From Aureliella helgolandensis (GTDB lineage: Bacteria > Planctomycetota > Planctomycetia > Pirellulales > Pirellulaceae), in the NCBI RefSeq assembly GCF_007752135.1, contig NZ_CP036298.1, forward strand, positions 5,332,001 to 5,396,000: a stretch of 64,000 bases of DNA. The letters run 5' to 3'. Below the pieces are notes generated by a model that worked only from the letters and a program-made list of their open reading frames with translations, searched no databases and was not told the origin of the DNA. Of this stretch, positions 23,401 through 29,913 are shown one piece after another. Within the stretch, counting starts at the first letter, position 1; the number at the start of each line of letters is the position of its first letter. The translations under genes and the position numbers were made by a program.

Positions 23401-25032
23401 ACCCACCGTCGTGATTTCAAAACCGCTCGATGCTATCGCCTCGGTGACCGGATCACTCACAAAATTCGGTGGACGATTTTGCAAGGTCGCATGAACGGTA
23501 ATGGTATAGCTCTGCTCGACGTACAGTCCAAATGGATCGGTGGCGCGCAGCGTTATACGATGTGAACCAATGTCCGCTTGGTCCGTGGACCACTGCAATA
23601 CGCCGGTTGCCGGATCGATCGTAGCCCCCTCGGGCCCCACTAGCATCGAATAGGTTAGAGTCTGACCGTCTGGATCGGTGGCGCGCGCCGCGTAGCGATA
23701 CTCGTTGCCCGCTTCGATCGAATCGACGGGGGTGGAGCTAAATCCGCTCGGGGCCACATTGAGTGTCCCCAGAGTACTCAGCTTGTAGCTGAAACGGTCG
23801 CCACTCTCATTCAGAAATCGGATCTCACGAGAACGAATGCTGGCACCAGGAGCTAGTGGCTGACGATCCATCTCGGACGTCAAGTCAAAGTAGGGGCGAC
23901 CATCTTGCAAAAAGCCATCCGGATGCATGGCATGCACGTCCAGGTCCGAGACGTTATCGATGGCCACCAACAAACGCCCCGTGACAGCCTGACTGCTAAG
24001 GTTGGTCACCATCAAGTCGGTCACCAATTCCGTGTTGTCTCCAGCCAGGCTGGTCCGGCCGTAGCTGGCCGCGAAACTACCACTCAAGTCTTGCAACTTC
24101 GAAAAATCTAACGGAGCAAGCTCACGGGTGCTCTGCGAACTAGCGCTGACACCTTCGGGGGCCGGCAGCAAAGCATCGACAAATTCAAAACCACGAATGA
24201 GGGTACTGGTATCGTCATCGCCATCGTTGTTCACCAACCGTGTCGTTACCCGAACTTGCGTCCCTGCCGCTAAGCCCGACAAGTTGATCGTGGCCGTGGA
24301 ATCTGCCCCACTCGGTTCAGTCGTCGTGGAGACGCCCGCGCCGAATACAGGCTCTAAGTCTTCGCTCCAGTTGTAAACCGCGTCACGACCGGAGGAATAG
24401 GGGAACGAGAGTGGATTACCTTGGAAGTCGGTCACCTCGATTTCAAACGCATCGCGAATACTGCGGCGACTCTCCAAGTCGAACTCGGGGGCTTGAAAGC
24501 TGATGCGGAGCGCCGTCGAATCGTTCGGTAGAGTGAATTCACGGACAAACTCCGTCGCGAACTGAGTCTGTTCCTGCAATTGCGGCGAGCAAGCCAGGGC
24601 AGGGTAGAGGCCCGTCCCCAATTCCAGGGCACCACGCGGCTCCTCGGAACCTTGGGCATTCAAGTAGTCAATCACCAGCAGCGCATCGATGGGAGCCACG
24701 TAGCCGTCGCAGCTAACATCCAAGTAGCCCATGCCGTCGGTGCTCTCGACCTGTTTGGGCAATACTCCAGAGAGTGGATCGCTGATATTGCGGCCATTGA
24801 GTTCGTTGATCACCAGCAGCGCATCGAGTGGGCTCACGAAGCCGCCACTGTCTCCATTGACGTTCAAACGATTAGAAACGTTATGCCAAATCGCTGCCGC
24901 CAGAACTCGCCGATGCTCCAGTTGCTCAAAACGAGCGACGCGGGAAGCGGCCCTACGGGTCTTTTTAAAGAGACCCTCCCTACGGAGGGATGTCAAACGA
25001 TTGCAGATTCTCGAAGCAGAAAGTCTCGGCAT
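11419..25032 (-). CDS. Giant secreted multidomain YD/RHS-repeat protein A (4537 aa)
   Basis: Order by residue: basic N-terminus with LEPR-XLL-type motif FEQLEHRRVLAA (34-45); two dockerin-like motifs (NVNGDSGGFVSPLDALLVIN and DVSCDGYVAPIDALL, about 55-125); an Ig/cadherin-like domain (about 445-515); about 20 FG-GAP/VCBS motifs of type DxNxDGxxD (about 560-1660); Ig-like domains with an embedded LamG (about 1660-2040; GWFN, LDNFRVWN); two SdrB/Cna-B-like domains (GHLFDDLNRDGEQDDGSEEG; 2045-2250); seven Ig-like repeats ending in WTPTADQLGQ-type strands (2264-2900); YD repeats (about 3310-4280); RHS core with GRFITPDEF and a DPSG end near 4337; then a 200-residue glycine-rich tip. It is probably exported and surface-bound or released. 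RHS shells usually enclose the C-terminal tip, but this tip matches no toxin I know. Function is inferred only from architecture. B (31410-45107) is its paralogue. Confidence 0.93.
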   Translation of the reverse strand: MPRLSASRICNRLTSLRREGLFKKTRRAASRVARFEQLEHRRVLAAAIWHNVSNRLNVNGDSGGFVSPLDALLVINELNGRNISDPLSGVLPKQVESTDGMGYLDVSCDGYVAPIDALLVIDYLNAQGSEEPRGALELGTGLYPALACSPQLQEQTQFATEFVREFTLPNDSTALRISFQAPEFDLESRRSIRDAFEIEVTDFQGNPLSFPYSSGRDAVYNWSEDLEPVFGAGVSTTTEPSGADSTATINLSGLAAGTQVRVTTRLVNNDGDDDTSTLIRGFEFVDALLPAPEGVSASSQSTRELAPLDFSKLQDLSGSFAASYGRTSLAGDNTELVTDLMVTNLSSQAVTGRLLVAIDNVSDLDVHAMHPDGFLQDGRPYFDLTSEMDRQPLAPGASIRSREIRFLNESGDRFSYKLSTLGTLNVAPSGFSSTPVDSIEAGNEYRYAARATDPDGQTLTYSMLVGPEGATIDPATGVLQWSTDQADIGSHRITLRATDPFGLYVEQSYTITVHATLQNRPPNFVSDPVTEAIASSGFEITTVGVGDSPVGVATISGFQGPRIVTINSGEQTVGIYAGENNDRFDDATSYSTGFPAADGQLFDVGYKVDVGIPEYLSASDSNGVFGMDHGDLNGDGILDMVTLFAFSSPVLGLRYQLRITAVLGDGDGGFGAPIEIYAHDIGSNIYDPRNLLLRDFTGDGNLDVVAIERRRDPRLIVIAGNGDGTFGEALEQTFTNTVSDFFAADVDEDGVLDLVGRTAVLGFGASYEAMWMKGVGDGTFAEPVVIGPAGEAPNCCYSTQTRPYDVLDVNGDSHQDLVIAVGSNIQVYHNDGAGNFTLAADFDPEGNFTPYYWIRGGDFNGDGNVDLAFHRSAASLDVLVGDGSGIDFTYQPGPETDAWLSNYAGSDNPVDVDFDGDLDLIFGNANGDWTSTKVAINDGTGLFQITEYAMLDFSGDVEPLEVGDIARGAMFGDYNRDGVMDYSYFTESGDFDGVGIRLGTRPGEFGGTRTVPAISGANSKETLAADFDGDGAVDLLDVSNDRIYLGNGDGTFAEPFPSLGVSRPTGVGAVADFNLDGLPDVVATRARGNGSRYYVALSNGDGTFTVSDDQPGGGFYGYNDFQIADFNSDGFPDFVTKDSIARYIDVYLNDPQEPGVFTHAHREQLPDGSQGVNVSFWEHAFVVSDFTGDGLPDLAFASRESGQEIMLVVMAGDGAGAFTLHSQFAAYQEDTITPLVGSINTAGDYMAGDLDGDDDVDLVIASIAGPLIYLNDGTGVFELFQHLEDSGRAQRSRDSWLVDFNEDGHLDLVTDSDHSSTPQGRGPLSVRLGRGDATFEPPQRIGMVGSTEEGVFIDVDHDGHLDFVHGSDGVGNYHPDTTSIYAGRRDDLVDLVAVDLDGDGNEEVLTIQDQMDRLQIFVGDNLGRLTRQSDLLTGRSPKAVTAADIDADGQMELITANRASRSLSVFAGNLASGYTSTDIPVGNGPIDVAAADVNGDGHIDIVALDDSLNALWVFQGDGTSTLGQPTAIAIGDKPGRLTLADADGDGTIEAVVTLPDTNRLMILSDLASNPTGSPIYVDLASTPSDVTAVDLNDDGNPDLAVTLSEDDVLAIFFGRGNNQYARPQNIRVGDHPMRVTLADADEDGRTDLIVANSGDATASVIYNRFDPNEVYRYDSDAVDPDDDPLTYSIVDGPGGLIINSDSGALLWAASPDQVGVHDVTIAADDGRGGVATQSFKIDVVPARENAAPLIATEPVTSIGANERFSYAATAVDGDQDALRYRLLNAPDGATLDPTTGELDWDGRGQAFIYAPYDAGGDVRVPADASLQPSNVTLEGWFNIHTLTASNSASVLFRLPGAYGNAFYLRTRFNTQLELVMNFDGQTITFRPEFEAREDRWVHMALTIDDATKTATIYADGRVVGATSIPDSIAYSEDGILEVGYGGLYKTMATLDNFRVWNVARSAAEIQEGMSRQYENNPELVLDFRFEDTYALSVKDYSGNNNFGYRTSNGLLPQPTPGLVTPGQHDFTIAVEDGRGGYDEQSFTVNVLPELRGSITGHLFDDLNRDGEQDDGSEEGIPAELSLEGWQLYIDSNGNAYPDPSEPTATTDANGDYRFEGLLPGNYPVRISPMAGYDVPPGAMPVSVTANDETAFDLAIEQLSLSHIRGQLLTEDAEAVAYWKVFADLDDDGSRGENEPMAVTDRNGAYALTGLGAGTYKIRTELPAGWADTAGRDGLTVTLANDEISAGNDFILEPTNTSVTGGVHFVTTPSTTIEARQTFHYASVAMGIAADAITYDLSLAPAGMTIDPQTGLVAWRPSIDQVGEHLVILRATNVSGSISLHDFNLNVTAPNTPPVITSGTGSLPVNPTFSTTAYSNISYTYDIIAQDAESPNLTYTLTSAPAEATIGSTTGRLNWTPTANDVGSHDFTVQVSDQFGATTTAAWTVEVTGETPTILPLVVSLPKSSAAVTADYFSRIHATDQLNRPVSWSLSSGPDSLTVDADGTLRWTPGSDQLGTQSVELNATTADGTSETVSFDIQVTGRLLNVRPVIDSTPTASVSLGQTFAYDVVVSDADRDIFGFTMLESPVGMSIHPSLGTIRWTPEADQLGEHDVLIEVSDPSGVTVTQEFTVKVSRFGGPPRISSVPPTEAGVGSAFLYSMEAMDREGDPLSYTLLTAPSGMSIVETTGELSWTPTADQLGQQDVVIQVSDGIGGAATQAFVIRVSDGVPNLPPVITSTSPRFGAVGTPYSYSLAANDPENAAITYTLGRGPAGMSIDAATGLVSWTPTADQTGKHVVTLIATDAGGASAVESFEFDVLAQNSAPVINSTSPADVSAGGVFKYDVLVSDADLDQLAYELTDAPVGAQVDSFGRIRWQTEVSLIGSHDFTVKVSDPRGGEALQRFTLDVIEDVIPPKLSLIENLGEGSRNILPWQGPFRVFAKAIDNVSVASLTLSANGQDIPLDAAGTATFTFEDWTFQTIDATATAIDTNGNVTTKTITFDYDFPEGWSGAGTEDIPTAEITSPSDTASVTGMVSIVGTAAHDDLFGYKLSYRHVDETSFTQFHESTAAVTNGELGVWDTSLLLNDEYVIRLEVATNAGVVNVAEHHVGLAGELKLGNFRLSFTDMVIPVAGIPIEITRIYDTLQADREGDFGYGWRLEYRNTDLRVGLPKSGLEDIGIYSALRPGVKVYLNVPGEGRQGFTFNPDIRGLPGGLFVARPRFTPDPGVTSSLSTGTSGYLTLNDQGELYAPGGIPYNPASPSFGGAYVLTTALGMTYRIAGESGNLISASTPTGRVIRFSDSSITSDSAGPLIEFYRDGNNRITRLLGPDGGEYQYRYNQQGSLAVSIDPLNRETEYVYHSELANYLVSVDDPLDRTPARVEYDDQGRLTRAITSNGEVSQFSYRVDEQVVAATDALGRESFLVYGVGGQVTKSVTVAGEVFSFEYDDRGRLVSETNPLGETTRYGLDSVGRETSVILPDGSTLRYTYGPHGALQSAVDALGRSANYELDAAGNVLSHTSFDGAVTRFEYNAVGDLIQMVDPSGSSTEYARNAMGQPTTIFYADGTATENRFDENGRLIATSRTVSLGGEPTEIKHEFEFDAAGRFVEDRGPLGNSHRYAYDAADRIVRSTDALGNFRSFVYSNDNFREQINFADGTSQNYQIDQVGRVTEFTGRAGSTSLLQYDDADRLQAYTIVGDSGESLERRFETDALGRLTGITDHGDNWTRWGRSSGEKTTVFADGSRQTERYDAAGNLTEMIDELGRITRYEYDGADRLIVMVQPDGSAIRSTYDEAGRLVIQTMADGTTHRYEYDSRGDLSRQIASDGGVYQYEYVHLTDGEPSLPIRFVDPSGQTTQFTYDQSGNLIAVERPDGTRAEVTRNALGEIVSLDTLSKKPITIETDLQGRITSKQFSDGTIYSATYTAQGYLESNTDSRGTTTYQYDEFDRLIRKTNPDGAFIAYQYDATGRQAVVTTPSGETRYTYDSRDRLDSVANADGIQTRYVYDTAGQVKRVEYSDGTIELNEFNENGLLIERSIKRGEDLIEHYQYTRDAAGRIMAVVELNRSAQYTYSPRGWLLSEVVEEMGETPETISYRYDATGNRISRHRSSGDTTYEYDAAGRLSQSTENGSTSFYEYDSDGRLLSQTGGDSQRSYRYDDEGRLREVEITADDSTTIVQYEYDANGRLVSRSVDGDETRFLVDETAEHTRILEQYDPGRTDAVRHHYVGMQLQETNHNDQTLRYWYDGHSGLRLVESNGNIERFNYDAFGNVDVPLEHDWQIGFHGEFQDSLTGLTFLRDRFVSNETGRFITPDEFLPQPGDIENSNAFLFANNDPINNQDPSGNFIATMIATAAGAVGLSFAAYVGTLTLGAARSLLTGYKIYNNSQDGREVTGEFKAFAVDAVVAGITIGDVSTNVRFIRRGVHVKEQVANYNYWDLGVGVGISFGGGSANIRLFLPESDAEPDPMDMVGIGGHGGVGIGVTTLAIGAGILELGDAAGFFWGGPSFPKKFTDLLFVGAAIDVGAIGVSFLDTSSIRGAGRV

Positions 25033-25190
25033 GGTGGGAAATCTCGTAAAACTCTAGCAAGCAGGAGCAAGTGCTCAGCCAGGCACTGGCGTCTCCAAGG
25101 AGGCCAAACTCAGGGCACTCCCGGAGTGCGCGCTTGGAAAGAAATCCGCACATCAGCCAACCTGGAATGCCTAGTCTAACTAGTAGTGAC
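25033..25190 (-). promoter_or_regulatory. Duplicated upstream region of giant gene A
   Basis: About 155 bp upstream of the A start codon are highly similar to 45108-45265 upstream of B (shared stretches such as GCCAGGCACTGGCGTCT and AAAGAAATCCGCACATCAG), then similarity fades. The shared 5' flank implies that both genes use a common promoter and leader. I cannot assign -35/-10 boxes with confidence. Confidence 0.55.
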
Positions 25191-25866
25191 TCAAGACTAC
25201 GCCGATTTTGTGAGCAAAGCGGCCCATTTTCGAGAGAATTTGCCCAATTGGGATGTGGAGCACGACCGTTCTAAGTCTCCAATTGCACGTCATGTCGCTG
25301 TACCAAGCAATTGGGCAGAAAAGGGCCTGAAAAGGTACGAAATCGCCCCTACCGCGACTCGTGCTGGAGCAGTTCGAGTTTCAGGGGTGCACTCCACCCA
25401 GGAACCCGCCCAACACTCCATGATCCAACAGCTCCCATACGGCTCTGAGGCAGTCCCCCCAGCGGATTCAGGCTTTCGATTGAGTCGACAGCATGTTTGC
25501 ATAAAAGTGTTCGACCGCAGAAAAATCCTAAAACCTCTTTGTCGGAAGTATGTGGCGCGGGCCCGCCCGCGTTGCAGTGTGTTACCAGCTTTCATTAAGG
25601 GACGAACAGGATTCGCAGCGTAATCAGTGATTTCAGTGGGGGGAATCAGATAAAGGCGTTCAAATACGCGAACACCAGTCTCGAAGACGGTGAGGAGGTT
25701 TGGGCTAAGAAAGTCCCCAATTGCGGCAAGTTCGCAAATTGTGTTTTTGTTGCATGGGCAACTTTCAGCGTTATCTGCTTAATAAATTACCGCCGATCAA
25801 TCGAGTCAATTGTTGCCTAGCACGGCTTACAATCAAACGGTGTATCGCACGCTTCCCAAGATACTG

Positions 25867-26074
25867 AAAGACCGTCACAGTAGCCTTGAAAGTGAACGGT
25901 AAGGAAGTTGCCGCCGGCAAAGTACCCATCACCGCACCGCTCTCCTTCACCGCGAACGATTGCCTGGACTTCGAAAGCGCTCCAGGCTCCCCCGTCTCGC
26001 TAGACGACTTCGACACGTGCCCGTTTAAATTCAATGGTACCCTTGGAGTCGGTACCATCGAGTATGTGCCATAG
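25867..26074 (+). pseudogene. Arylsulfatase C-terminal relic
   Basis: In one frame the strand reads TVTVALKVNGKEVAAGKVPI, then APLSFTANDCLDFESAPGSPV and PFKFNGTLGVGTIEYVP before TAG at 26072-26074. This is the C-terminal beta-sandwich of S1 arylsulfatases, where xGKxVAxGxVxxTxPxxFSxxDxLDxG...SPV...PFxFxGxIxxVTI is typical. An in-frame TGA lies just upstream and the catalytic N-terminal part is missing. It is the tail of a lost sulfatase gene, oriented opposite to the giant genes, and still has its terminator. Confidence 0.75.
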
Positions 26075-26142
26075 CCAACTGTTGACGAGCGCGTTTGGAA
26101 ACACCTGAGATGCATTCCAAACGCGTTCAACAGTTGGTTTTT
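26075..26142 (+). terminator. Rho-independent-type terminator of the sulfatase relic
   Basis: Starting one base after the stop codon, CCAACTGTTGA...CGCGTTTGGAA (26075-26100) pairs with TTCCAAACGCG...TCAACAGTTGG (26115-26137): two 11-bp stems with a small bulge and a 14-base loop, followed by TTTTTC. Position and U-tract fit a terminator for plus-strand transcription. Confidence 0.8.
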
Positions 26143-26478
26143 CAAAGCTCAACCGGCGTCCCCTTTCACCGCCTTGGGAGACTCCATTTGCTTGGGTGGC
26201 TTGGGCTAGCCCGCGGGCCCCTTTCATTACCAGCTTGCATCCCTAACTCAAGCCTTCAATCCCGATCAAAGCCACGATACGTAACGAAGCAACTTGATCC
26301 CGGCTCGCCCCCCACTACGCCCCACGTATAAGCCATTAGTAGCGTCAATGTACACACTGCACTACACGCAGCTATCAATCGCATTTAAACCTGCGTTTAA
26401 GTGCGTGGTCCGCGTTTGACTCCCGAGATAGCCCCTAAAGTACGCTGGCTGTCAGTCTGAGTTACCACTCCTGAAAAA
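26143..26478. other. Intergenic region, no gene recognised
   Basis: Nothing recognisable between the sulfatase terminator and the 3' end of the RHS cassette. No immunity-like gene is seen downstream of the cassette tip. Confidence 0.4.
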
Positions 26479-28488
26479 TTACTTAGGGGCGTCACGATAC
26501 TCTGTGTAACTGGGAATACTAACGCCCACGGAAACGGAAAATCCTGCATGTAGATCTGGAAGCCACGCGCCATTCTGCGTTTCTGTAAGGCTCACCCCTT
26601 TGCTGGTGTCCTTGTAGCTGAAACCCACGCCGAAACCGTAGACCGCAGCTGCAATTGCAACACTTCCTCCTGCTCCGGCGCCAATGCCATCGACATTGCC
26701 GCCCGTCAGACTTACTCCCGCACTTAACCCTCCGCCTAGATAGGCGCCTGTCATGGAATAGCCGGTGTGTCCCATCCAGGCTGGGGTATAGATGTCGGCG
26801 TCCCCAATAGAAATTCCCAAGAGCTGCTCTGGGCTTTTGTAGGTACCTTCGCTCCGAGCATTTTTCAGATCGCTACGTGCACTATTGTAGGACTTACTCT
26901 TCTTTCCAAACAGCGCTTTGGATAAGAGCAAATTTTCTTCGAGTCGCTTTTCTTTCGCCGCCTTCGCGCGCTTGGTGAGAGCCTCAAGAAGCGAAACGGA
27001 TGCCCCGACCTCCCTGTATGCCGCCAACACTGTCACCGAACCAATTTGTCCGCCAATGGGCTGACTTTCGAAGTTGCTCTTCGATAAGTTGTAGTCCCCA
27101 ACGCCCAGTTGCTTGACAGGTCCACTCCACTTGATTGAACTGTTCAGAGCCACGGAAATCACCCCAACCAACCCCTGCAGGATTCCCACTTGGAACAGTC
27201 TATTCTTGATCGTGAGGGTGGCCAGTTGCTCTGATAGCGTGGACATGCCCGTCGGATCATCCTGATTGATTGGATCGTTCCCCGCGTAAGCATAGTTGTG
27301 TTGCGTGATCGGCAGGTCTGCGACTCCCATCCATGGATCCACGCTCACAAATCGTCCATCGTCACTGTCATAGTACCGAGCGCGAAGATAGACGAGTTCC
27401 GACAGACCGTCAGTCCATTCCCCCAAAAATCCGCTGTTATCATTGCTCTCCAATCCTCGGCCAAATGCATCGTATTTCGCGTGTTCGACAAGATTTCCTG
27501 CAGCATCGAAACGCAGGGATATCGATCCGCGAATGTCTTGCAAAGAATAGATTTCATCGGCATCCGTTTTCGAATACCGTACCCCAGCTCCTTGCGAGAC
27601 ACTTTCCACCACATGCCCATGGGAGTCATAGATGTCCGTCACTTCCGAGAGGCCACCGTTGGAATCCATCAGCAAGTACTGAGTCTCCCCATTTCGAATC
27701 GTGCCTACGCGAATTCCTTGCGGATCGTACAGATACTGTTCAACCTGTTCGACGCCTTCTATGACTTTATGCGTCTCCAACAATCGCCCCGCAGACGACC
27801 ACTCATAGGAGATAAACGGACTCCCATTCCGTGAGATACTCTGCAAGTTCCCAGAGCGATCGTACTCATAATCGTAGCGGTCCGCTCCCTCGATTTTTGA
27901 GACCAGTTGATCGTTGGAGTCGTATTGATAACGAACCAAGCCAGTCACTGAGTCGTCTCTCTCCAAGCGATTTCCGACAGCATCGTATTGATAGCTAATC
28001 TCGCGTTGTCCTCCGGCAGGATCTCGATAGGTTTCCCGAATTAGATAACCATTCTCTGAATATTCGTAGACAGTCGAATTTCCATCGAGATAGGTTTCAC
28101 CGATGATCCGCGCGTGATGATCGTACTCAAAAGTAACGCCAAAGACTTGCTCCTCACCTCGCAAAACCCTCTGAGACAGAAGCTGGCCATCGTCGCGATA
28201 ACTATAGGTTTCACGGACGCCATTGGGCAACTCCATGGATTCGAGTCGTCCAGCGGAATCGCAGCTATAAGTCGTGGCCCCACCGGCGACATCGACGGAC
28301 GTGATGACCTGGCGATTCGTGTTGTACGTGAACTGCCGTGTACCCGATGGGGTCGTGACGCTGGCGACATTGCCGAAGTCGTCATAGGTGTAACTAATAG
28401 CAACGCCTGTCGGTTCCACTCTCTTGATGATTCGATTGAAAGCATCGTATTCGAGACTTACCTCACCGCGGTCATCTAGCATCGACAC
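26479..28488 (-). CDS. Orphan RHS C-terminal cassette (5'-truncated YD repeats, core and tip)
   Basis: The 669-aa frame starts abruptly inside YD repeats (EYDAFNRIIKRVEPTG, YTYDDFGNVASVTTP) and the coding pattern continues upstream of the first Met to about 28545 (FVYDAAGRVVSM), where a TAG stops it. No signal peptide, dockerin or FG-GAP part precedes it. The RHS core is complete (VYLRARYYDSDDGRFVSVDP, then NYAYAGNDPINQDDPTG near residue 411), followed by a tip of about 258 residues: a hydrophobic stretch, a Lys-rich helix (KRAKAAKEKRLEENLL), then Gly-rich strands (AGAGGSVAIAAAVYG). It lies downstream of B on the same strand, like the displaced orphan tips of Rhs loci. Whether it is translated is doubtful; it may serve as a recombination donor. 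Confidence 0.75.
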   Translation of the reverse strand: MSMLDDRGEVSLEYDAFNRIIKRVEPTGVAISYTYDDFGNVASVTTPSGTRQFTYNTNRQVITSVDVAGGATTYSCDSAGRLESMELPNGVRETYSYRDDGQLLSQRVLRGEEQVFGVTFEYDHHARIIGETYLDGNSTVYEYSENGYLIRETYRDPAGGQREISYQYDAVGNRLERDDSVTGLVRYQYDSNDQLVSKIEGADRYDYEYDRSGNLQSISRNGSPFISYEWSSAGRLLETHKVIEGVEQVEQYLYDPQGIRVGTIRNGETQYLLMDSNGGLSEVTDIYDSHGHVVESVSQGAGVRYSKTDADEIYSLQDIRGSISLRFDAAGNLVEHAKYDAFGRGLESNDNSGFLGEWTDGLSELVYLRARYYDSDDGRFVSVDPWMGVADLPITQHNYAYAGNDPINQDDPTGMSTLSEQLATLTIKNRLFQVGILQGLVGVISVALNSSIKWSGPVKQLGVGDYNLSKSNFESQPIGGQIGSVTVLAAYREVGASVSLLEALTKRAKAAKEKRLEENLLLSKALFGKKSKSYNSARSDLKNARSEGTYKSPEQLLGISIGDADIYTPAWMGHTGYSMTGAYLGGGLSAGVSLTGGNVDGIGAGAGGSVAIAAAVYGFGVGFSYKDTSKGVSLTETQNGAWLPDLHAGFSVSVGVSIPSYTEYRDAPK

Positions 28489-28771
28489 GACTCTTCCCGC
28501 AGCATCGTAGACAAACGAAGCTGTTGACTCAACCTCCTGACGGAACTATTCTTTGGTGCCATCCATGTTCCAGGGGCTGCCAATAATTTAGTGGCTCGCG
28601 ATTTCGATTGAGTCGCGTCGCAAGCACTTTTCTATACGGAGCACACCAAATGAAGTTAATTGCGAGAATTCTCAGCTCCGCCTCTGGCGAAACAGCCAGT
28701 GCTTCTTGGCACAACAACATCGATTCAGGACTATGTAATGCGTTACATCAAAAGCAAGAGGCGGTTGCAAT

Positions 28772-29680
28772 TTAAGTGAAGCAACAGGCAACTGATGCTT
28801 GACCTCGGTGATGATGGTGACCATGTTGCTCCGCGTCAGCCTTCATGGAATCGGGGTGTCCGATACAGCCGCTCTTGCCAAAATACTTCGGCCAATTCCA
28901 AACCAGTTCTCGCCACATCGAAACATCGATGCCGAGTTCAGCCATCCGCTTGGCAAGCGATGCTGGCACCTTCCCGGCTATCTCCGCAAGGTTTTGTCTC
29001 GCCGTCCAGCGAAGCAAACGCTTGTAGTCAGACCAAGCGAGATTCAAGAACCCTTTGTCACTACTGCGATATCCGTTGGTATGGACCTCCACATTTTCTG
29101 ACAAATTGTCAGGATTCATCGTCAAAGGCGCAAGCCACTCATCGCGGCGGATCTTTCGACCTGTCGGGTTTCGTCGCTTTTCGCCACGTTGCGTGCGAAG
29201 TTCTTCCAACGGAGTCGTGCGGATAATCTCACCTGCTTTGTCGGTCGGAATCGCTTGCAGATCAAAGGCAGCCGATTCGATTTGCCGCCCCTTATCCGCT
29301 TCGATCCGATCATAAGCGGACGTATGGCTCGAAGCATCAGGACTATCCGCCATCATTGCCCGTACTGGATTGAGGTCCACGTACATACTGCAAGCCAATA
29401 GTCCTGCTTCGTCCACAATCCGCTGAGCCTTAAAGCGTCCTTCCCAGAACCGTCCGGTGCATTCGTCTTGTTTATTGGCCAATCAGGCGATTGGTTCAGC
29501 CAACGCACGCATGAACCACGAGATGTCCGACAATCGCTCTGGGATGATTGCCATGCGTTCTTTATCACGAGCCAACGTCTTGACGTCGTTTTCGGTCGGT
29601 TCCGCCAAATGCTCTTCCATTCGACGTCCTGGGAAAACCCGCAGCCAACGAATAATCGCTTAGTGGGTGGCACCATCTGT
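28772..29680 (-). pseudogene. RAYT/IS200-like Y1 transposase pseudogene
   Basis: The frame 29680-29486 encodes RWLRVFPGRRMEEHLAEPTE...ISWFMRALAEPIA, then TGA (29483-29485), and goes on in the same frame as LANKQDECTGRFWEGRFKAQ and MYVDLNPVRAMMA. These are the planctomycete REP-associated tyrosine transposase hallmarks (FMRALxEPIARxANKxD, GRFWEGRFK, DLNPVRA). The TGA replaces an Arg codon (CGA to TGA). The N-terminal HUH metal-binding motif is missing, so the gene is dead both by truncation and by a stop. The downstream part (711 bp) remains open. Confidence 0.85.
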
Positions 29681-29867
29681 ACCCTACGGAGTCATTTCCA
29701 GCGACTATCGCCCGAAAAGAGACCTGCCCCGAATGGTACTGTCGTGTTCAAGTCTTGATCATATCAGCGCGCAGTTTGGCCTTGGACTGAAGTGACAAAT
29801 TTTGTAAACTCCGCTCCAGCCAAGGTGATCTTTCGAGATTTAGCCAGCCTTGGTATTAAAATGGAAG

Positions 29868-29912
29868 CCCTCCTTGGTTCACTCGCCAGTGAAAAGCCAA
29901 GGAGGGTTTTTT
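29868..29912 (+). promoter_or_regulatory. Hairpin that hides the transposase Shine-Dalgarno
   Basis: CCCTCCTTGG (29868-29877) pairs perfectly with CCAAGGAGGG (29897-29906), followed by six T. The right arm contains the ideal ribosome site AAGGAGG, eight bases before the ATG at 29914. The structure is at once terminator-like and SD-sequestering, so it would limit transposase made from transcripts entering the element, as known for IS10 and IS50. Confidence 0.8.
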
Positions 29913-29913
29913 C

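Noticed and set aside
13135-24111. Many long plus-strand frames opposite giant gene A (up to 260 codons)
   Set aside because: They mirror the repeated antisense of Asp/Gly-rich coding DNA and recur at the same places opposite B.
24960-25010. Hairpin-like CCCTCCCTACGGAGGG at the start of giant gene A
   Set aside because: It lies within codons for the basic N-terminus and is shared with B; a regulatory role is not needed to explain it.
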